A stretch of DNA of 53,185 nucleotides, taken from NCBI GenBank assembly GCA_028292665.1, contig JAQGLW010000028.1, forward strand, positions 1 to 53,185, in the 5' to 3' direction. The notes beneath the pieces are model-generated. The model searched no databases and had not been told where the DNA came from. It saw nothing but the letters and a program-made list of their open reading frames with translations. Below are positions 1 to 7,470 of the stretch, piece by piece. How positions within the stretch are numbered: position 1 is the stretch's first letter; the number at the start of each line of letters is the position of its first letter. Both the position numbers and the translations under genes were made by a program. This stretch comes from Herminiimonas sp. (lineage in GTDB: Bacteria; Pseudomonadota; Gammaproteobacteria; Burkholderiales; Burkholderiaceae_D).

Positions 1-66
1 AGTAATAGCGTCGTTCATGGTTTTGAAATTGAGATAAAAAAGAAAGCTGGTTCTGCCAGCAGCTTC

Positions 67-228
67 TAGAGCGGTTTTCGTATTAGTGTGCGGGTGATGC
101 GGGTTGGTTTGGGGTGCAGGGCAAGGCGCAAGGAGCGCAGTGTGGCCAGCCACACAAGCGACGAACAACGCCGCCATGCGCTCCAAAGCGGCCCACAGCG
201 CCCATACACTAATACGAAAACCGCTCTA
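67..228. repeat. 162-bp palindromic MITE-like element
   Basis: Two perfect 23-bp inverted repeats lie at 67-89 and 206-228; each begins with TAGAGCGG read inward. The symmetry continues through the interior: the inner arms have equal length and align with many mismatches, and the dyad centre at 147/148 is the perfect palindrome GTGTGGC-CA-GCCACAC region (140-155). The element is bounded by TA on both sides, which would fit a TA target duplication as made by IS630-type transposases, but no transposase is present. It could equally be a large REP-like sequence. No credible ORF lies inside. Confidence 0.75.
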
Positions 229-234
229 AAACAT

Positions 235-271
235 GGAAGGGCAAGGTGGACTCCACCTTGCCCTTCCGTTT
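235..271 (+). terminator. Strong hairpin, probable terminator
   Basis: A perfect 15-bp stem (235-249 with 253-267) has a 3-nt loop and is followed by a short T-rich stretch. It lies just right of the palindromic element, in a region with no gene on either strand. It may end a transcript coming from left of the window. Confidence 0.55.
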
Positions 272-460
272 ATATGTACTAGCTCAAACTCGATCCGACC
301 TGGAATGTCGGATCAGGCCGAAACTCCTGCACCGATGAAGGAAGTTATCGGCTAATGCAGGCGTTGCCATTCTATAATTTATTAATTTTCAGTGTTGATG
401 TGTGATTCGCCAATCCTGCTAATGTTAAAATCTTTTGTTCAAGTAAACACATTAAGACTC

Positions 461-1258
461 ATGATGGAAATCAAAAGCTGTCCGGCGACAACTTGCGGAA
501 GGCCGTTCCAACTGAATACCTTTACAACAGAATCGGCCACGTCGTTAAAACCCGGGCAGATAAAATGCCCGCACTGCGGAGTAGCATTCGCCGGGAAGTC
601 AAATTCGCTGTTCCTTACGCACGCTTTATCGCTCGACCAGGAAAGAAAGTTTCTTGCCCATCGCCGTGACAACGAGAATGGCGTCGAAAATCTCTCGCCG
701 CATAAACGAACAGAGGTGTTCTGGGGTGAGCTGTCGGCATGCGAGCATTTCGTCCAGATCTACAACGATGACACCGCCTTCATGGATACGCTCGAAAGCT
801 TTATCAGAGAAGGTTTGCTGACCGGAGATGCTGCAATTGTCATCGCGACAGAGAGTCACTTGGCCAACCTCGAAGCTCGATTGATTAAAAATGGAATCGA
901 TGTCGCTGCAGCCCGCTTGCAAGATAAATACATCCCGCTGATTGCTGAAGAAACTCTTGCAAAGTTCATGGTGAACGGTTGGCCGAACGACGGGCTTTTT
1001 GCTTCCACGGTCATGGATTTGCTCGCGCGGGCACGGCGCAACGGTCGAAAAGTCCGGGCCTTTGGAGAGATGGTTGCGTTACTTTGGGCTCAGGGACATA
1101 GCGCAGCTACGGTGCGCCTGGAGCATCTCTGGAATCAACTTTGCAGCCAGCAATCATTCTTGCTTTTCTGCGCTTATCCGCGCGTCGGTTTTACCGAGAA
1201 CGCGTCCGACTCGATTGCCCATGTCTGCACAATGCATTCCAAGGTAATCGCTGCCTAG
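461..1258 (+). CDS. MEDS-domain (DcmR-like sensory) protein with N-terminal zinc-ribbon-like segment
   Basis: The 265-residue protein has two parts. Residues 1-45 carry four cysteines (C7, C12, C36, C39, the last pair as CPHC), which suggests a small zinc ribbon. Residues about 85-265 match the MEDS/DcmR sensory domain, with the opening HFVQIYND, a GLLTGDAAIVIAT segment and the RAFGEMVALLW motif. MEDS domains are found in methylotroph and methanogen sensor or regulator proteins and are thought to bind a ligand. No DNA-binding or kinase domain is attached and no partner gene is adjacent. An upstream GTG at 392 is in frame; I chose the ATG at 461 because the zinc-ribbon part starts just after it, but no strong ribosome site marks either start. 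The domain call is firm and the role is unknown. Confidence 0.75.
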   Translation: MMEIKSCPATTCGRPFQLNTFTTESATSLKPGQIKCPHCGVAFAGKSNSLFLTHALSLDQERKFLAHRRDNENGVENLSPHKRTEVFWGELSACEHFVQIYNDDTAFMDTLESFIREGLLTGDAAIVIATESHLANLEARLIKNGIDVAAARLQDKYIPLIAEETLAKFMVNGWPNDGLFASTVMDLLARARRNGRKVRAFGEMVALLWAQGHSAATVRLEHLWNQLCSQQSFLLFCAYPRVGFTENASDSIAHVCTMHSKVIAA

Positions 1259-1479
1259 TACGAATCGACAAACAAGCTTCGGATGTGCCGTTGCGTCCGA
1301 AGTAACGTATCGCTCGCATTTCCGCCTTCAAGTCGGCTATTCAAATCTGACACGAACTGTCAGGCCGAGTCCGAGTTAATGCACATTACGCCAAAGGCGC
1401 CGAGCTATTCATCAAGATAGCCAGGCGATGGATCTGCGTTGGATACGAAAATCGATCATTGTCGCGGATATAACTCACA
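1259..1479. other. Intergenic stretch without a recognisable gene
   Basis: I see no coding sequence here. It holds two small dyads, one of 7 bp around 1277-1303 (CTTCGGA with TCCGAAG) and one of 6 bp around 1349-1366 (CTGACA with TGTCAG). Neither is followed by a T run, so I do not call a terminator. Confidence 0.4.
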
Positions 1480-1575
1480 TTACATACGACGGCCGGCACT
1501 TTGCCTGGTAATGTTACGCGATTGGAATTTACGCCATATGTATCCCGCCACGGCGAGCAAAATCATTTTTCTCAT
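1480..1575 (-). CDS. 31-residue hypothetical protein
   Basis: This short reading frame starts with ATG at 1575 and ends with TAA at 1480-1482. A clear ribosome site, CAGGAG, lies 6 nt upstream of the start. The peptide begins MRKMILLAVAGYIWRKF and continues with a basic tail, so it has a short hydrophobic segment (residues 4-14) followed by positive charges, as in single-pass inner membrane microproteins or membrane-associated peptides. It is isolated, with no neighbour on its strand. The evidence is the ribosome site and the composition; the function is unknown. Confidence 0.5.
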   Translation of the reverse strand: MRKMILLAVAGYIWRKFQSRNITRQSAGRRM

Positions 1576-1888
1576 ACCAATCTCCTGAAGTCGCACATCG
1601 ATAACAATAGCCGGCAAGCCAAAAGCATGGAATTCGACGAACAATTACTGACAGCTATGTCAAATTGATATTTCCATTTTTTTAAGACAGACAACAGGTA
1701 TTTTTGTTCCGTTTTATAGCATCTTGTCTAAAGCCTTATCGAGCAAAGATTAGGAGAGTTGCCGATCAAGTTTGAAAATTATGTGCGCGACGACTGCCTG
1801 ATAAAAAACACAGTCGCTGAATAAAATTTAAAAATCCATACCTCGAAGCGGAACAGCGGCAAGCTGGCTGAAACGACCTGTATTTTCA

Positions 1889-2072
1889 TTTCATCGCAAC
1901 GATGAAAGTGGCATCACTGCCGCAAAACCTGACCAGTTATCACAATCTCGCATAACTGGTATTTGAAATATAAAGCATACTTTTATCAGTTGCGGCGCTA
2001 TAGTTCACCTGTCTCCTCCACCCTCCCAAAGGATGGATTTAGCCCGCAGCCGCAAGGTTCGCGGGCTTTTTT
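1889..2072 (+). ncRNA. Candidate structured small RNA with intrinsic terminator
   Basis: A stretch without ORFs carries two perfect hairpins and a terminator in a row. The first is an 8-bp stem with a 3-nt loop at 1889-1907 (TTTCATCG-CAA-CGATGAAA). The second is a 9-bp stem with an 11-nt loop at 1932-1960 (ACCAGTTAT with ATAACTGGT). The third is the terminator at 2041-2072. This series would fit an independently transcribed small RNA, but I find no convincing sigma70 promoter. The second dyad could instead be an operator. This is inference from structure only. Confidence 0.3.
2041..2072 (+). terminator. Rho-independent terminator with no gene upstream
   Basis: The stem AGCCCGC (2041-2047) pairs with GCGGGCT (2061-2067), and inner pairing is possible in the loop. 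Six T residues follow. The nearest plus-strand gene ends at 1258, about 780 bp upstream, so the terminator probably serves an RNA gene or an unrecognised transcript. Confidence 0.75.
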
Positions 2073-2215
2073 ATGCCTGGTTCAGATTGGTATTCCATAA
2101 GCATTCGAGATAGGCTGCCGTACAACGTCGGCTGGCTTGGCTGCGCATATTGGAAGCGGGATGCTTAATCAGGCTACCCGCTTTTATGAACACGGTTTCC
2201 TGATGTATTTTTCCG

Positions 2216-2243
2216 TTGTCGAATTTTACTGTGTATTTATACA
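2216..2243 (+). promoter_or_regulatory. Probable sigma70 promoter overlapping a LexA box
   Basis: A -35-like TTGTCG (2216-2221) and a -10-like TATACA (2238-2243) are 16 bp apart. They lie about 55 bp before the start of the small gene at 2298. The -10 element lies inside the LexA box, as is usual for SOS promoters. Confidence 0.45.
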
Positions 2244-2246
2244 GTA
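2227..2246. promoter_or_regulatory. LexA (SOS) box
   Basis: The site reads TACTGTGTATTTATACAGTA. It keeps both CTGT and ACAG half-sites with the 8-bp AT-rich spacer and the flanking TA of the enterobacterial-type consensus. The lexA gene at the end of this window is preceded by two boxes of the same form, so the host repressor should recognise it. The box predicts DNA-damage control of the gene at 2298. Confidence 0.8.
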
Positions 2247-2297
2247 GTTGTGTTACAGTAAGGCTTCTTAGTGCTGTTTCAATTAGGAGCTATAACG

Positions 2298-2522
2298 ATG
2301 ACAAACTTAAATCTTACTTCTTCAAGCCATTTTGGATTGGAATACGCGCCTACTTCCTTTTGTCTGCGTTTAGGCAAGCGTGAAATGTTCGTCTGCCGCG
2401 ATATTCGCAGCCGTTATTACAGAGTCAATCCCATTATTGATTGCAGCACGGGAATTGAACCCGGACACCTGGAAATATTAATGTTTCGCAAGTGGCTGGT
2501 GATCCTGTCCAAAGCCAGATAG
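2298..2522 (+). CDS. Small protein predicted to be SOS-induced
   Basis: The 74-residue protein begins MTNLNLTSSSHFGLEYAP. I chose the ATG at 2298 because TAGGAGC lies at good distance before it (2284-2290); an in-frame start at 2271 has no such site. No domain is recognised. The protein is mixed-charge with an arginine-rich middle (REMFVCRDIRSRYYR) and a hydrophobic, basic C terminus, and has no signal peptide. A near-consensus LexA box and promoter precede it, so it is probably made after DNA damage. Small SOS proteins in other bacteria include cell-division inhibitors and toxins, but nothing in this sequence identifies which, if any, this is. Confidence 0.65.
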   Translation: MTNLNLTSSSHFGLEYAPTSFCLRLGKREMFVCRDIRSRYYRVNPIIDCSTGIEPGHLEILMFRKWLVILSKAR

Positions 2523-2558
2523 AAGCCATGAAGCTGCGGCCGCAGATTTTAACGAACT

Positions 2559-2645
2559 TCACCAGGGCGACGGTCGGCCCTGAATCAAGGCATGACAATT
2601 GGCGCAGTCCGTAGCACGTTTGAACATGCCGGCAAGTTTTACCCA
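2559..2645 (-). pseudogene. Haem-motif fragment following the cytochrome c' remnant
   Basis: Directly after the stop of the cytochrome c' fragment, the same minus-strand frame continues for 28 codons. It contains a second CxxCH haem motif (CANCH) in the context ATDCANCHALIQGRP, then a stop at 2559-2561. It may be the tail of another cytochrome or chance. A haem motif in the same frame immediately after a cytochrome c' end makes pure chance less likely. Confidence 0.3.
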
Positions 2646-2876
2646 TTACTTACTATGGTAATTATCGTGGCAATTCTTGCAGGATTGTCCGGCTGCGCCA
2701 AAAGCAGTCTTGATCATCGCCAAGTCGCCTGATTTCACAGCGGCCGAATTCACAACGGCCGACAATTTATTCACTTCAGACTGCATCTTTTCTGCTGCAA
2801 CCTTGCCCTTCCCAATCGATTCGGCTGTTTTTATTGCTGTAATCCCGCAAAGATTGCATTTCCCTATAAAGTTGAA
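2646..2876 (-). pseudogene. Cytochrome c' C-terminal fragment (decayed)
   Basis: The minus-strand frame from 2876 to the TAA at 2646-2648 encodes about 76 residues ending GQSCKNCHDNYHSK. This matches the C terminus of class II cytochromes c', where the CxxCH haem site lies close to the end. The preceding AAEKMQSEVNKLSAVVNSA and MIKTAFGAAG segments fit the last two helices of the four-helix bundle. The N-terminal half and the signal peptide are missing and a stop (2877-2879) blocks the frame upstream, so the gene is broken. Cytochromes c' are periplasmic and bind NO. The identity is well supported by the motif and its context. Confidence 0.7.
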
Positions 2877-2967
2877 TCAGCATGTTTGATCCTCAGCATT
2901 TGTATGCTAAGGTTTTCAGTATGCAACACCTTATATTCAGCAATATAGTCATGAAGGAAACACAATA

Positions 2968-3411
2968 ATGACCGCCACCATTACCTTCAATCTTTCGATA
3001 ATGTATTTCGTCGCGGCGAATGTGATCGCCATCCTGGCATATGTGTTGACAGTCAAATACCGAGTCCGCCGAAACCAGCGGAATCTGGATGTGCTGACGA
3101 ACGCGATAGTTCAATACTTTCGACTTACAGGAGTGGAAGTATCGGTCAACTGTACAAGCTTGGCGAACGATAAGCACTTCATTGCATTCATCGACTCGGA
3201 ACCCATGAAGCGCTTTCGCCTCTCCAGCATGATCGAAATGTCGTTAATGGATCACATTAGTACAACATGTGATTTGAAACTCGATACCGTTTATTGGCGC
3301 TTTAAAATCAGAAAAGGGGTCCGGGATGACGAATACATACGCGATGGTTTGGCCTCCTACGAGCTGGAAGAGAGCACACTCGAAGACTTCAATACCGCCT
3401 CAAAATCGTAA
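2968..3411 (+). CDS. Hypothetical membrane-anchored protein
   Basis: The 147-residue protein has one N-terminal membrane segment (about residues 9-29, ending before KYRVRRNQR) followed by a soluble domain on the basic, probably cytoplasmic, side. The start at 2968 follows GAAGGAAACACAATA, which provides a ribosome site. No family is recognised. The soluble part is mixed alpha/beta in character, with FIAFIDSEPMKRFRLSSM and a late DTVYWRFKIRKGVRDDEY segment. The gene stands alone between the cytochrome remnant and the tRNA-Ser, in the gene-poor flank. The coding call rests on length, ribosome site and a normal membrane anchor. Confidence 0.6.
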   Translation: MTATITFNLSIMYFVAANVIAILAYVLTVKYRVRRNQRNLDVLTNAIVQYFRLTGVEVSVNCTSLANDKHFIAFIDSEPMKRFRLSSMIEMSLMDHISTTCDLKLDTVYWRFKIRKGVRDDEYIRDGLASYELEESTLEDFNTASKS

Positions 3412-3700
3412 GTAAACCGCCGATCTGGATAACATCAAAGACAGTCCATTGCGGAACGAAGACTGTCAAGGTCGCTGGAATTTGTTCGATGCACAGACGA
3501 GGGATACACTTATTTCCCTGAGATACGTGGGTCCCCGAATTGGTCTATATCGATTCAAGACCGAAAGTGCTTTTAGAGCCTGAAGAAGCTCCGGGACCGA
3601 AGCAACGGCGCAAAACATGCCGCTGCGCAGAAATTCAATATTGGTAGATTTGCGGGTAATCAGAATGGATACCCTGAAACCCGCATGGATACTAGTTCCG
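3412..3700. other. Intergenic stretch with no gene seen
   Basis: About 290 bp between the hypothetical gene and the 3' end of the tRNA-Ser. I see no coding sequence, no integrase remnant and no copy of the tRNA 3' end here. Confidence 0.4.
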
Positions 3701-3790
3701 TGGCGGAAGGTGTGAGATTCGAACTCACGGAGGACTCTCATCCTCGCCGGTTTTCAAGACCGGTGCATTCAACCACTCTGCCAACCTTCC
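3701..3790 (-). tRNA. tRNA-Ser (anticodon TGA)
   Basis: On the minus strand the gene runs from GGAAGGTTGGCAG to the encoded TTCCGCCA end. The acceptor arms GGAAGGT and ACCTTCC pair, and the T arm contains GTTCGAATC. The anticodon loop CTTGAAA gives anticodon TGA, reading serine UCA codons. A long variable arm (GGATGAGAGTCC) of class II type confirms a serine tRNA. CCA is encoded. The 3' end points toward the gene-poor region 1-3700. Confidence 0.95.
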
Positions 3791-3839
3791 TGTAGGCGGA
3801 ATTATACCTAACTCGCCAGCGATTGCCGCATCGGCATGG

Positions 3840-5096
3840 TTAAATTATTGCCTGCTCGCTCAAGAACATTTGCTGCAAATCATTCAGAAAGCGCTGTCCG
3901 AGTTCAGTCGGTTTGATGATTTTATGGTCGCGATAAAGCAGCCCTTTCGCTTCCGCTGCATTGAGTGTCTTGTCGACCGCATTAAGCGTGAGTCCGGTGC
4001 GTTCGGCAAACAGATTTACCTCGAAGCCATTGGTCAGCCGCAACGCATTCAGCATGAATTCGAAACCCAGTTCTCCTCGTCCGATTTCGACTTCTTCCTG
4101 AACGGGATTGCCCATGCGGATATGTTCAAGATAGGACTTCGGCTGCTTGTAGCGTGCCTGCCGCATCACACGGTGCGGAAAAGACAGCTTGGAATGCGCG
4201 CCGGCTCCAATGCCCAGATAATCGCCGAACTCCCAGTAATTCAGGTTATGACGCGCCTGGCGTCCAGGTTGCGCGTAAGCCGATACTTCATAATGCCGAT
4301 AACCCGCCGCATTGGTTTCGGCTGCAATCATGTCCTGCATGTCGGCACTGGCGTCGTCGTCCGGAATCGCAGGCGGGTATTTGGCAAAGTATGTGTTCGG
4401 TTCCAGCGTCAGGTGATACAGCGACAAATGCGGCGGCGCAAAGCCGATCGCGGTCGCCACATCCTGACGTGCCTCGTCCAGGGTTTGCGATGGCAGCGCG
4501 TACATCAGGTCGAGGTTGAAATTATCGAAATTGGCGAGCGCAATATCGACTGCCTTCCGCGCCTCATTGCCGTCGTGAATGCGCCCCAGCGCCTGCAGAT
4601 GGCGCGGATTGAAACTCTGAATCCCGATCGACAATCGATTGATGCCGCTGATGCGATAGGACTTGAACTTGTCGGACTCGAACGTACCTGGATTCGCTTC
4701 CATCGTGATTTCGGCTGCGCCGTCAAGCGGCAGCAGGCTGCGGATATCGGACATCAGGCGATCGAGTCCGGCAGCCGACAGCAAACTGGGCGTGCCGCCG
4801 CCGATAAAGATCGTATAAATCTTGCGGCCCCAGATCAGCGGCAACGCACCTTCCAGATCGGCACGCAGCGCATCGAGATATTCCGTTTCCGGAAAACCGC
4901 CGCTTGCTTCATGCGAATTGAAATCGCAATACGGGCATTTTTTCACGCACCACGGAAAATGCACATAGAGCGAAAGCGGCGGCAAGGCTGTCAGGTTCAG
5001 CACGCCGGGCTTGAGGTAAGCGTTGGCGGCCTGCGCAGGCGTCGATATCGGATCGGCAGGCTTCGAACCCATGCCGACCGGCTTGATGGGAATCAT
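3840..5096 (-). CDS. hemW: Radical SAM protein HemW (haem chaperone, formerly HemN-like)
   Basis: The 418-residue protein carries the radical SAM cluster motif CVKKCPYC (C50, C54, C57) and a GGGTPS SAM-binding motif at 99-104. Position 59 is phenylalanine (CDF), where true HemN has a further cysteine; this separates HemW from coproporphyrinogen dehydrogenase. HemW binds haem and is thought to insert it into respiratory enzymes. The N terminus is about 38 residues longer than in E. coli HemW. The start codon overlaps the rdgB stop by the ATGA arrangement (5093-5096), so the two are translated together. Confidence 0.92.
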   Translation of the reverse strand: MIPIKPVGMGSKPADPISTPAQAANAYLKPGVLNLTALPPLSLYVHFPWCVKKCPYCDFNSHEASGGFPETEYLDALRADLEGALPLIWGRKIYTIFIGGGTPSLLSAAGLDRLMSDIRSLLPLDGAAEITMEANPGTFESDKFKSYRISGINRLSIGIQSFNPRHLQALGRIHDGNEARKAVDIALANFDNFNLDLMYALPSQTLDEARQDVATAIGFAPPHLSLYHLTLEPNTYFAKYPPAIPDDDASADMQDMIAAETNAAGYRHYEVSAYAQPGRQARHNLNYWEFGDYLGIGAGAHSKLSFPHRVMRQARYKQPKSYLEHIRMGNPVQEEVEIGRGELGFEFMLNALRLTNGFEVNLFAERTGLTLNAVDKTLNAAEAKGLLYRDHKIIKPTELGQRFLNDLQQMFLSEQAII

Positions 5097-5677
5097 CTTA
5101 ATTTTTCAACCAGCATGCGTAGCGCCTGTCCGCGATGCGACAAACGGTTTTTCTCTTCGGCCGATAACTCGGCCGCAGTCTTGCCTAGTGCAGGCAGCCA
5201 AAAATGTGGGTCGTAGCCAAAGCCGCCTTGCCCGTGCGGAACGGGGATCATTTCGCCATCCCAGCGCCCTTCGGCAATTACCGGTTGCGGATCGCCTGCA
5301 TGCCGCACAAAAACCAGCACGCAATAATAATATGCCGATTTGTCCGCACAGGCAGCGAGGTCGGCAACCAGCTTCAGGTTATTGCGCGCATCGGATTTTG
5401 GTTCGCCCGCATAACGTGCCGACAATACCCCCGGCGCGCCGCCTAACGCATTGGCACAGACACCGGAATCGTCCGCCAGCGAAGGCAAGCCCGTGATCCG
5501 TGCGGCATGACGCGCCTTTTCCAGCGCGTTCTCGACAAAAGTATGGTGAGGTTCCTCTGCTTCCGGCACATTGAATTCGCCCTGCGTGCGCAGATCGAAA
5601 CCGATCGGCGCCAGCATCTCGCCGAATTCTTTCAGCTTGCCGGCGTTGTTTGAAGCGAGAATGATGGTGCGGGTCAT
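5093..5677 (-). CDS. rdgB: dITP/XTP pyrophosphatase (RdgB/HAM1 family)
   Basis: The 194-residue enzyme hydrolyses non-canonical purine triphosphates (dITP, XTP) to monophosphates and so keeps them out of DNA and RNA. It starts MTRTIILASNNAGKLKEF, the family's SxNxxK nucleotide-binding start, and has the ADDSGV motif around residue 67 with the catalytic aspartates. A longer frame reaches 5740, but the family N terminus fixes the start at 5677. No strong ribosome site is seen. It overlaps hemW by 4 bp and lies downstream of rph in a run of five minus-strand genes. Confidence 0.93.
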   Translation of the reverse strand: MTRTIILASNNAGKLKEFGEMLAPIGFDLRTQGEFNVPEAEEPHHTFVENALEKARHAARITGLPSLADDSGVCANALGGAPGVLSARYAGEPKSDARNNLKLVADLAACADKSAYYYCVLVFVRHAGDPQPVIAEGRWDGEMIPVPHGQGGFGYDPHFWLPALGKTAAELSAEEKNRLSHRGQALRMLVEKLR

Positions 5678-5758
5678 TGGAGAAAGTAAATTGACAAAGT
5701 CTGCGCAAAGCCGAAGACAGCATGGGGAAGCGAAGCGCAATCCATTCCGCCACTGCGT

Positions 5759-6493
5759 TTATGCGGCCAAACCGAGCGCCTGCTTTTGCAAATGGATAAG
5801 ATCGGCAATACCTTTCTGCGCCAGATCGAGCAAGCGATCCATCGTCGCACGTTCAAACGCCGCGCCTTCCGCAGTGCCCTGCACTTCGACGAAATGCCCC
5901 GCCTCGGTCATGACTACATTCATGTCGGTGTCGCAGTCGGAATCCTCAAGGTAATCGAGGTCGAGCACCGGAATGCCGCGATAGACACCGACCGAAATCG
6001 CGGCGATGAAATGCTTGATCGGAATAGCCGCAATCAGCTTATTTTCAACCAATTGAGAAAACGCATCGTGAGCAGCGACCATCGCACCGGTAATGGCGGC
6101 AGTCCGCGTACCGCCATCAGCCTGGATCACGTCGCAATCCAGATGCAGCGTACGTTCGCCGAACGAATCAAGGTCGAATGCGGCGCGCAGCGAACGTCCG
6201 ATCAGCCGCTGGATTTCCTGGGTGCGGCCCGACTGCTTGCCTTTGGCAGCCTCGCGATCCATGCGGGTATGCGTCGAGCGCGGCAGCATCCCGTATTCCG
6301 CTGTCAACCAGCCCTGCCCTTTGCCTTTCAAAAAACCGGGAACCTTGTTTTCGATGCTGGCGGTGCAGATGACACGGGTATCGCCGAATTCGACCAGCAC
6401 CGAACCTTCGGCATGCCTGGTGTAATGACGGCTTAGACGTACCGGACGCAATGCATCGGCGGCACGTCCGCTCGGACGATTTTCATGCAGCAT
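5759..6493 (-). CDS. rph: Ribonuclease PH
   Basis: This phosphorolytic 3'-5' exoribonuclease trims tRNA 3' ends and acts in RNA decay. The 244-residue protein shows the family opening [13 protein letters not shown], the ring-forming region with [13 protein letters not shown], and the phosphate-binding TRTAAITGA stretch. The length fits (238 in E. coli). I chose ATG at 6493; an in-frame TTG at 6505 overlaps the phosphatase stop and would add four residues. It is close behind the PP2C gene, so the two are probably co-transcribed. Confidence 0.94.
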   Translation of the reverse strand: MLHENRPSGRAADALRPVRLSRHYTRHAEGSVLVEFGDTRVICTASIENKVPGFLKGKGQGWLTAEYGMLPRSTHTRMDREAAKGKQSGRTQEIQRLIGRSLRAAFDLDSFGERTLHLDCDVIQADGGTRTAAITGAMVAAHDAFSQLVENKLIAAIPIKHFIAAISVGVYRGIPVLDLDYLEDSDCDTDMNVVMTEAGHFVEVQGTAEGAAFERATMDRLLDLAQKGIADLIHLQKQALGLAA

Positions 6494-6501
6494 GATAAGA
6501 C

Positions 6502-7443
6502 TCAATTCTTGTTCGGAGTTAGGCGGGAAGTTTTTTCAATGGCGCCGCGAATTTCCTCGATCGCTTTTTCGATGTCGGTATCGCTGAACATATCGGCATT
6601 TTCCAGGTCTGCATGGCGCGGTGCCTGAATCGTGGTCGTAACGCTTCCCGGCGGCAGGATGTTGGTAATCACGGTAGTCGTGGTGGTGGAATCCTGCAGA
6701 CTGTCACTGCCTTCCCACATCATCGCAAGCGCGGTTACATTATCGCTTTTTTTACCGCCGATGCCGGTTGCATTGTTAATCAGTTCCGGCACAGCGCGCA
6801 CGATAGTGCTGTTCTGCAAATGCTGCGCCAGTACATGATCCGGCAACATCGACCACAGGCCATCCGAACAGAGCAGCATCACGTCGCCCGCCTGAAGGCT
6901 CGCACGGCGCGAAATCTCGACGATCGGCATATTGGGCGCACCCAGGCAATTGAATAATTTATTGCGATCAGGATGAGTATCGCGCTCCGATGGATCCACC
7001 TTGCCTTGCGCGATCAGCGTCTCGATGCGCGAATGATCGCGCGTGCGCGCCAGTATCTGTCCATTGCGCATCCAGTACAGGCGTGAATCACCGCAGTGCG
7101 CCCACAGCGCATTGCCATGCTGGATCAGGCAGGCAACGATGGTAGTGCGCGGCGTCTCGGGCAAATTATTGATCGCACGGTAGCGATGAATCTCCCGATG
7201 CGCTGCGAAAAAACTATCCTCGAGAAAGCGCTCCGGCTTCTTTACATAGGGGTTTGCATGCTGCTGGAACAAGGCGCCAATCGTTTGCAGCGCAATGGTT
7301 GCCGCCATTTCGCCCTGGATATGTCCGCCCATGCCGTCCGCCAGCAGCAGCAGCAGCGTATCGCGGGTAAAGCTGTACCCCATGCGGTCCTGATTGGACT
7401 TGCGGCCGCCGATATGGCTTTCTTGATAGACTGAAAATCGCAT
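6502..7443 (-). CDS. PP2C-family Ser/Thr protein phosphatase
   Basis: The 313-residue protein has the PP2C metal-site motifs in order: SNQDRMG near residue 18, [10 protein letters not shown] around 34-43, HCGDSRLY around 116-123, LCSDGLW around 192-198, and a late SDNVT with the last metal aspartate. Such enzymes are cytoplasmic, Mn/Mg-dependent and remove phosphate from serine and threonine. A tail of about 60 residues after the catalytic domain is low in motif content. The gene lies 27 bp downstream of a Ser/Thr kinase gene, so the two probably form a reversible switch on shared targets. Confidence 0.9.
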   Translation of the reverse strand: MRFSVYQESHIGGRKSNQDRMGYSFTRDTLLLLLADGMGGHIQGEMAATIALQTIGALFQQHANPYVKKPERFLEDSFFAAHREIHRYRAINNLPETPRTTIVACLIQHGNALWAHCGDSRLYWMRNGQILARTRDHSRIETLIAQGKVDPSERDTHPDRNKLFNCLGAPNMPIVEISRRASLQAGDVMLLCSDGLWSMLPDHVLAQHLQNSTIVRAVPELINNATGIGGKKSDNVTALAMMWEGSDSLQDSTTTTTVITNILPPGSVTTTIQAPRHADLENADMFSDTDIEKAIEEIRGAIEKTSRLTPNKN

Positions 7444-7470
7444 AAGTCGTTAAATATTTCCTGAACAGGA

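Noticed and set aside
1-66. Small hairpin GCTGG-TTCTG-CCAGC with a T run on the minus strand
   Set aside because: It could be a minus-strand terminator, but no minus-strand gene lies to its right within reach, so I leave it uncalled.
1998-2035. Sequence resembling the 3' end of a tRNA or tmRNA before the terminator at 2041
   Set aside because: The CTCCACC-like end has no matching acceptor strand or T arm upstream, so I do not call a tRNA, tmRNA or attachment site.
3466-3741. 91-codon minus-strand frame
   Set aside because: It overlaps the tRNA-Ser gene, has no ribosome site and no domain.
3870-5216. Long plus-strand open frame of 448 codons
   Set aside because: It lies opposite hemW and rdgB, is rich in arginine and glutamine in the way of antisense frames, and shows no domain.
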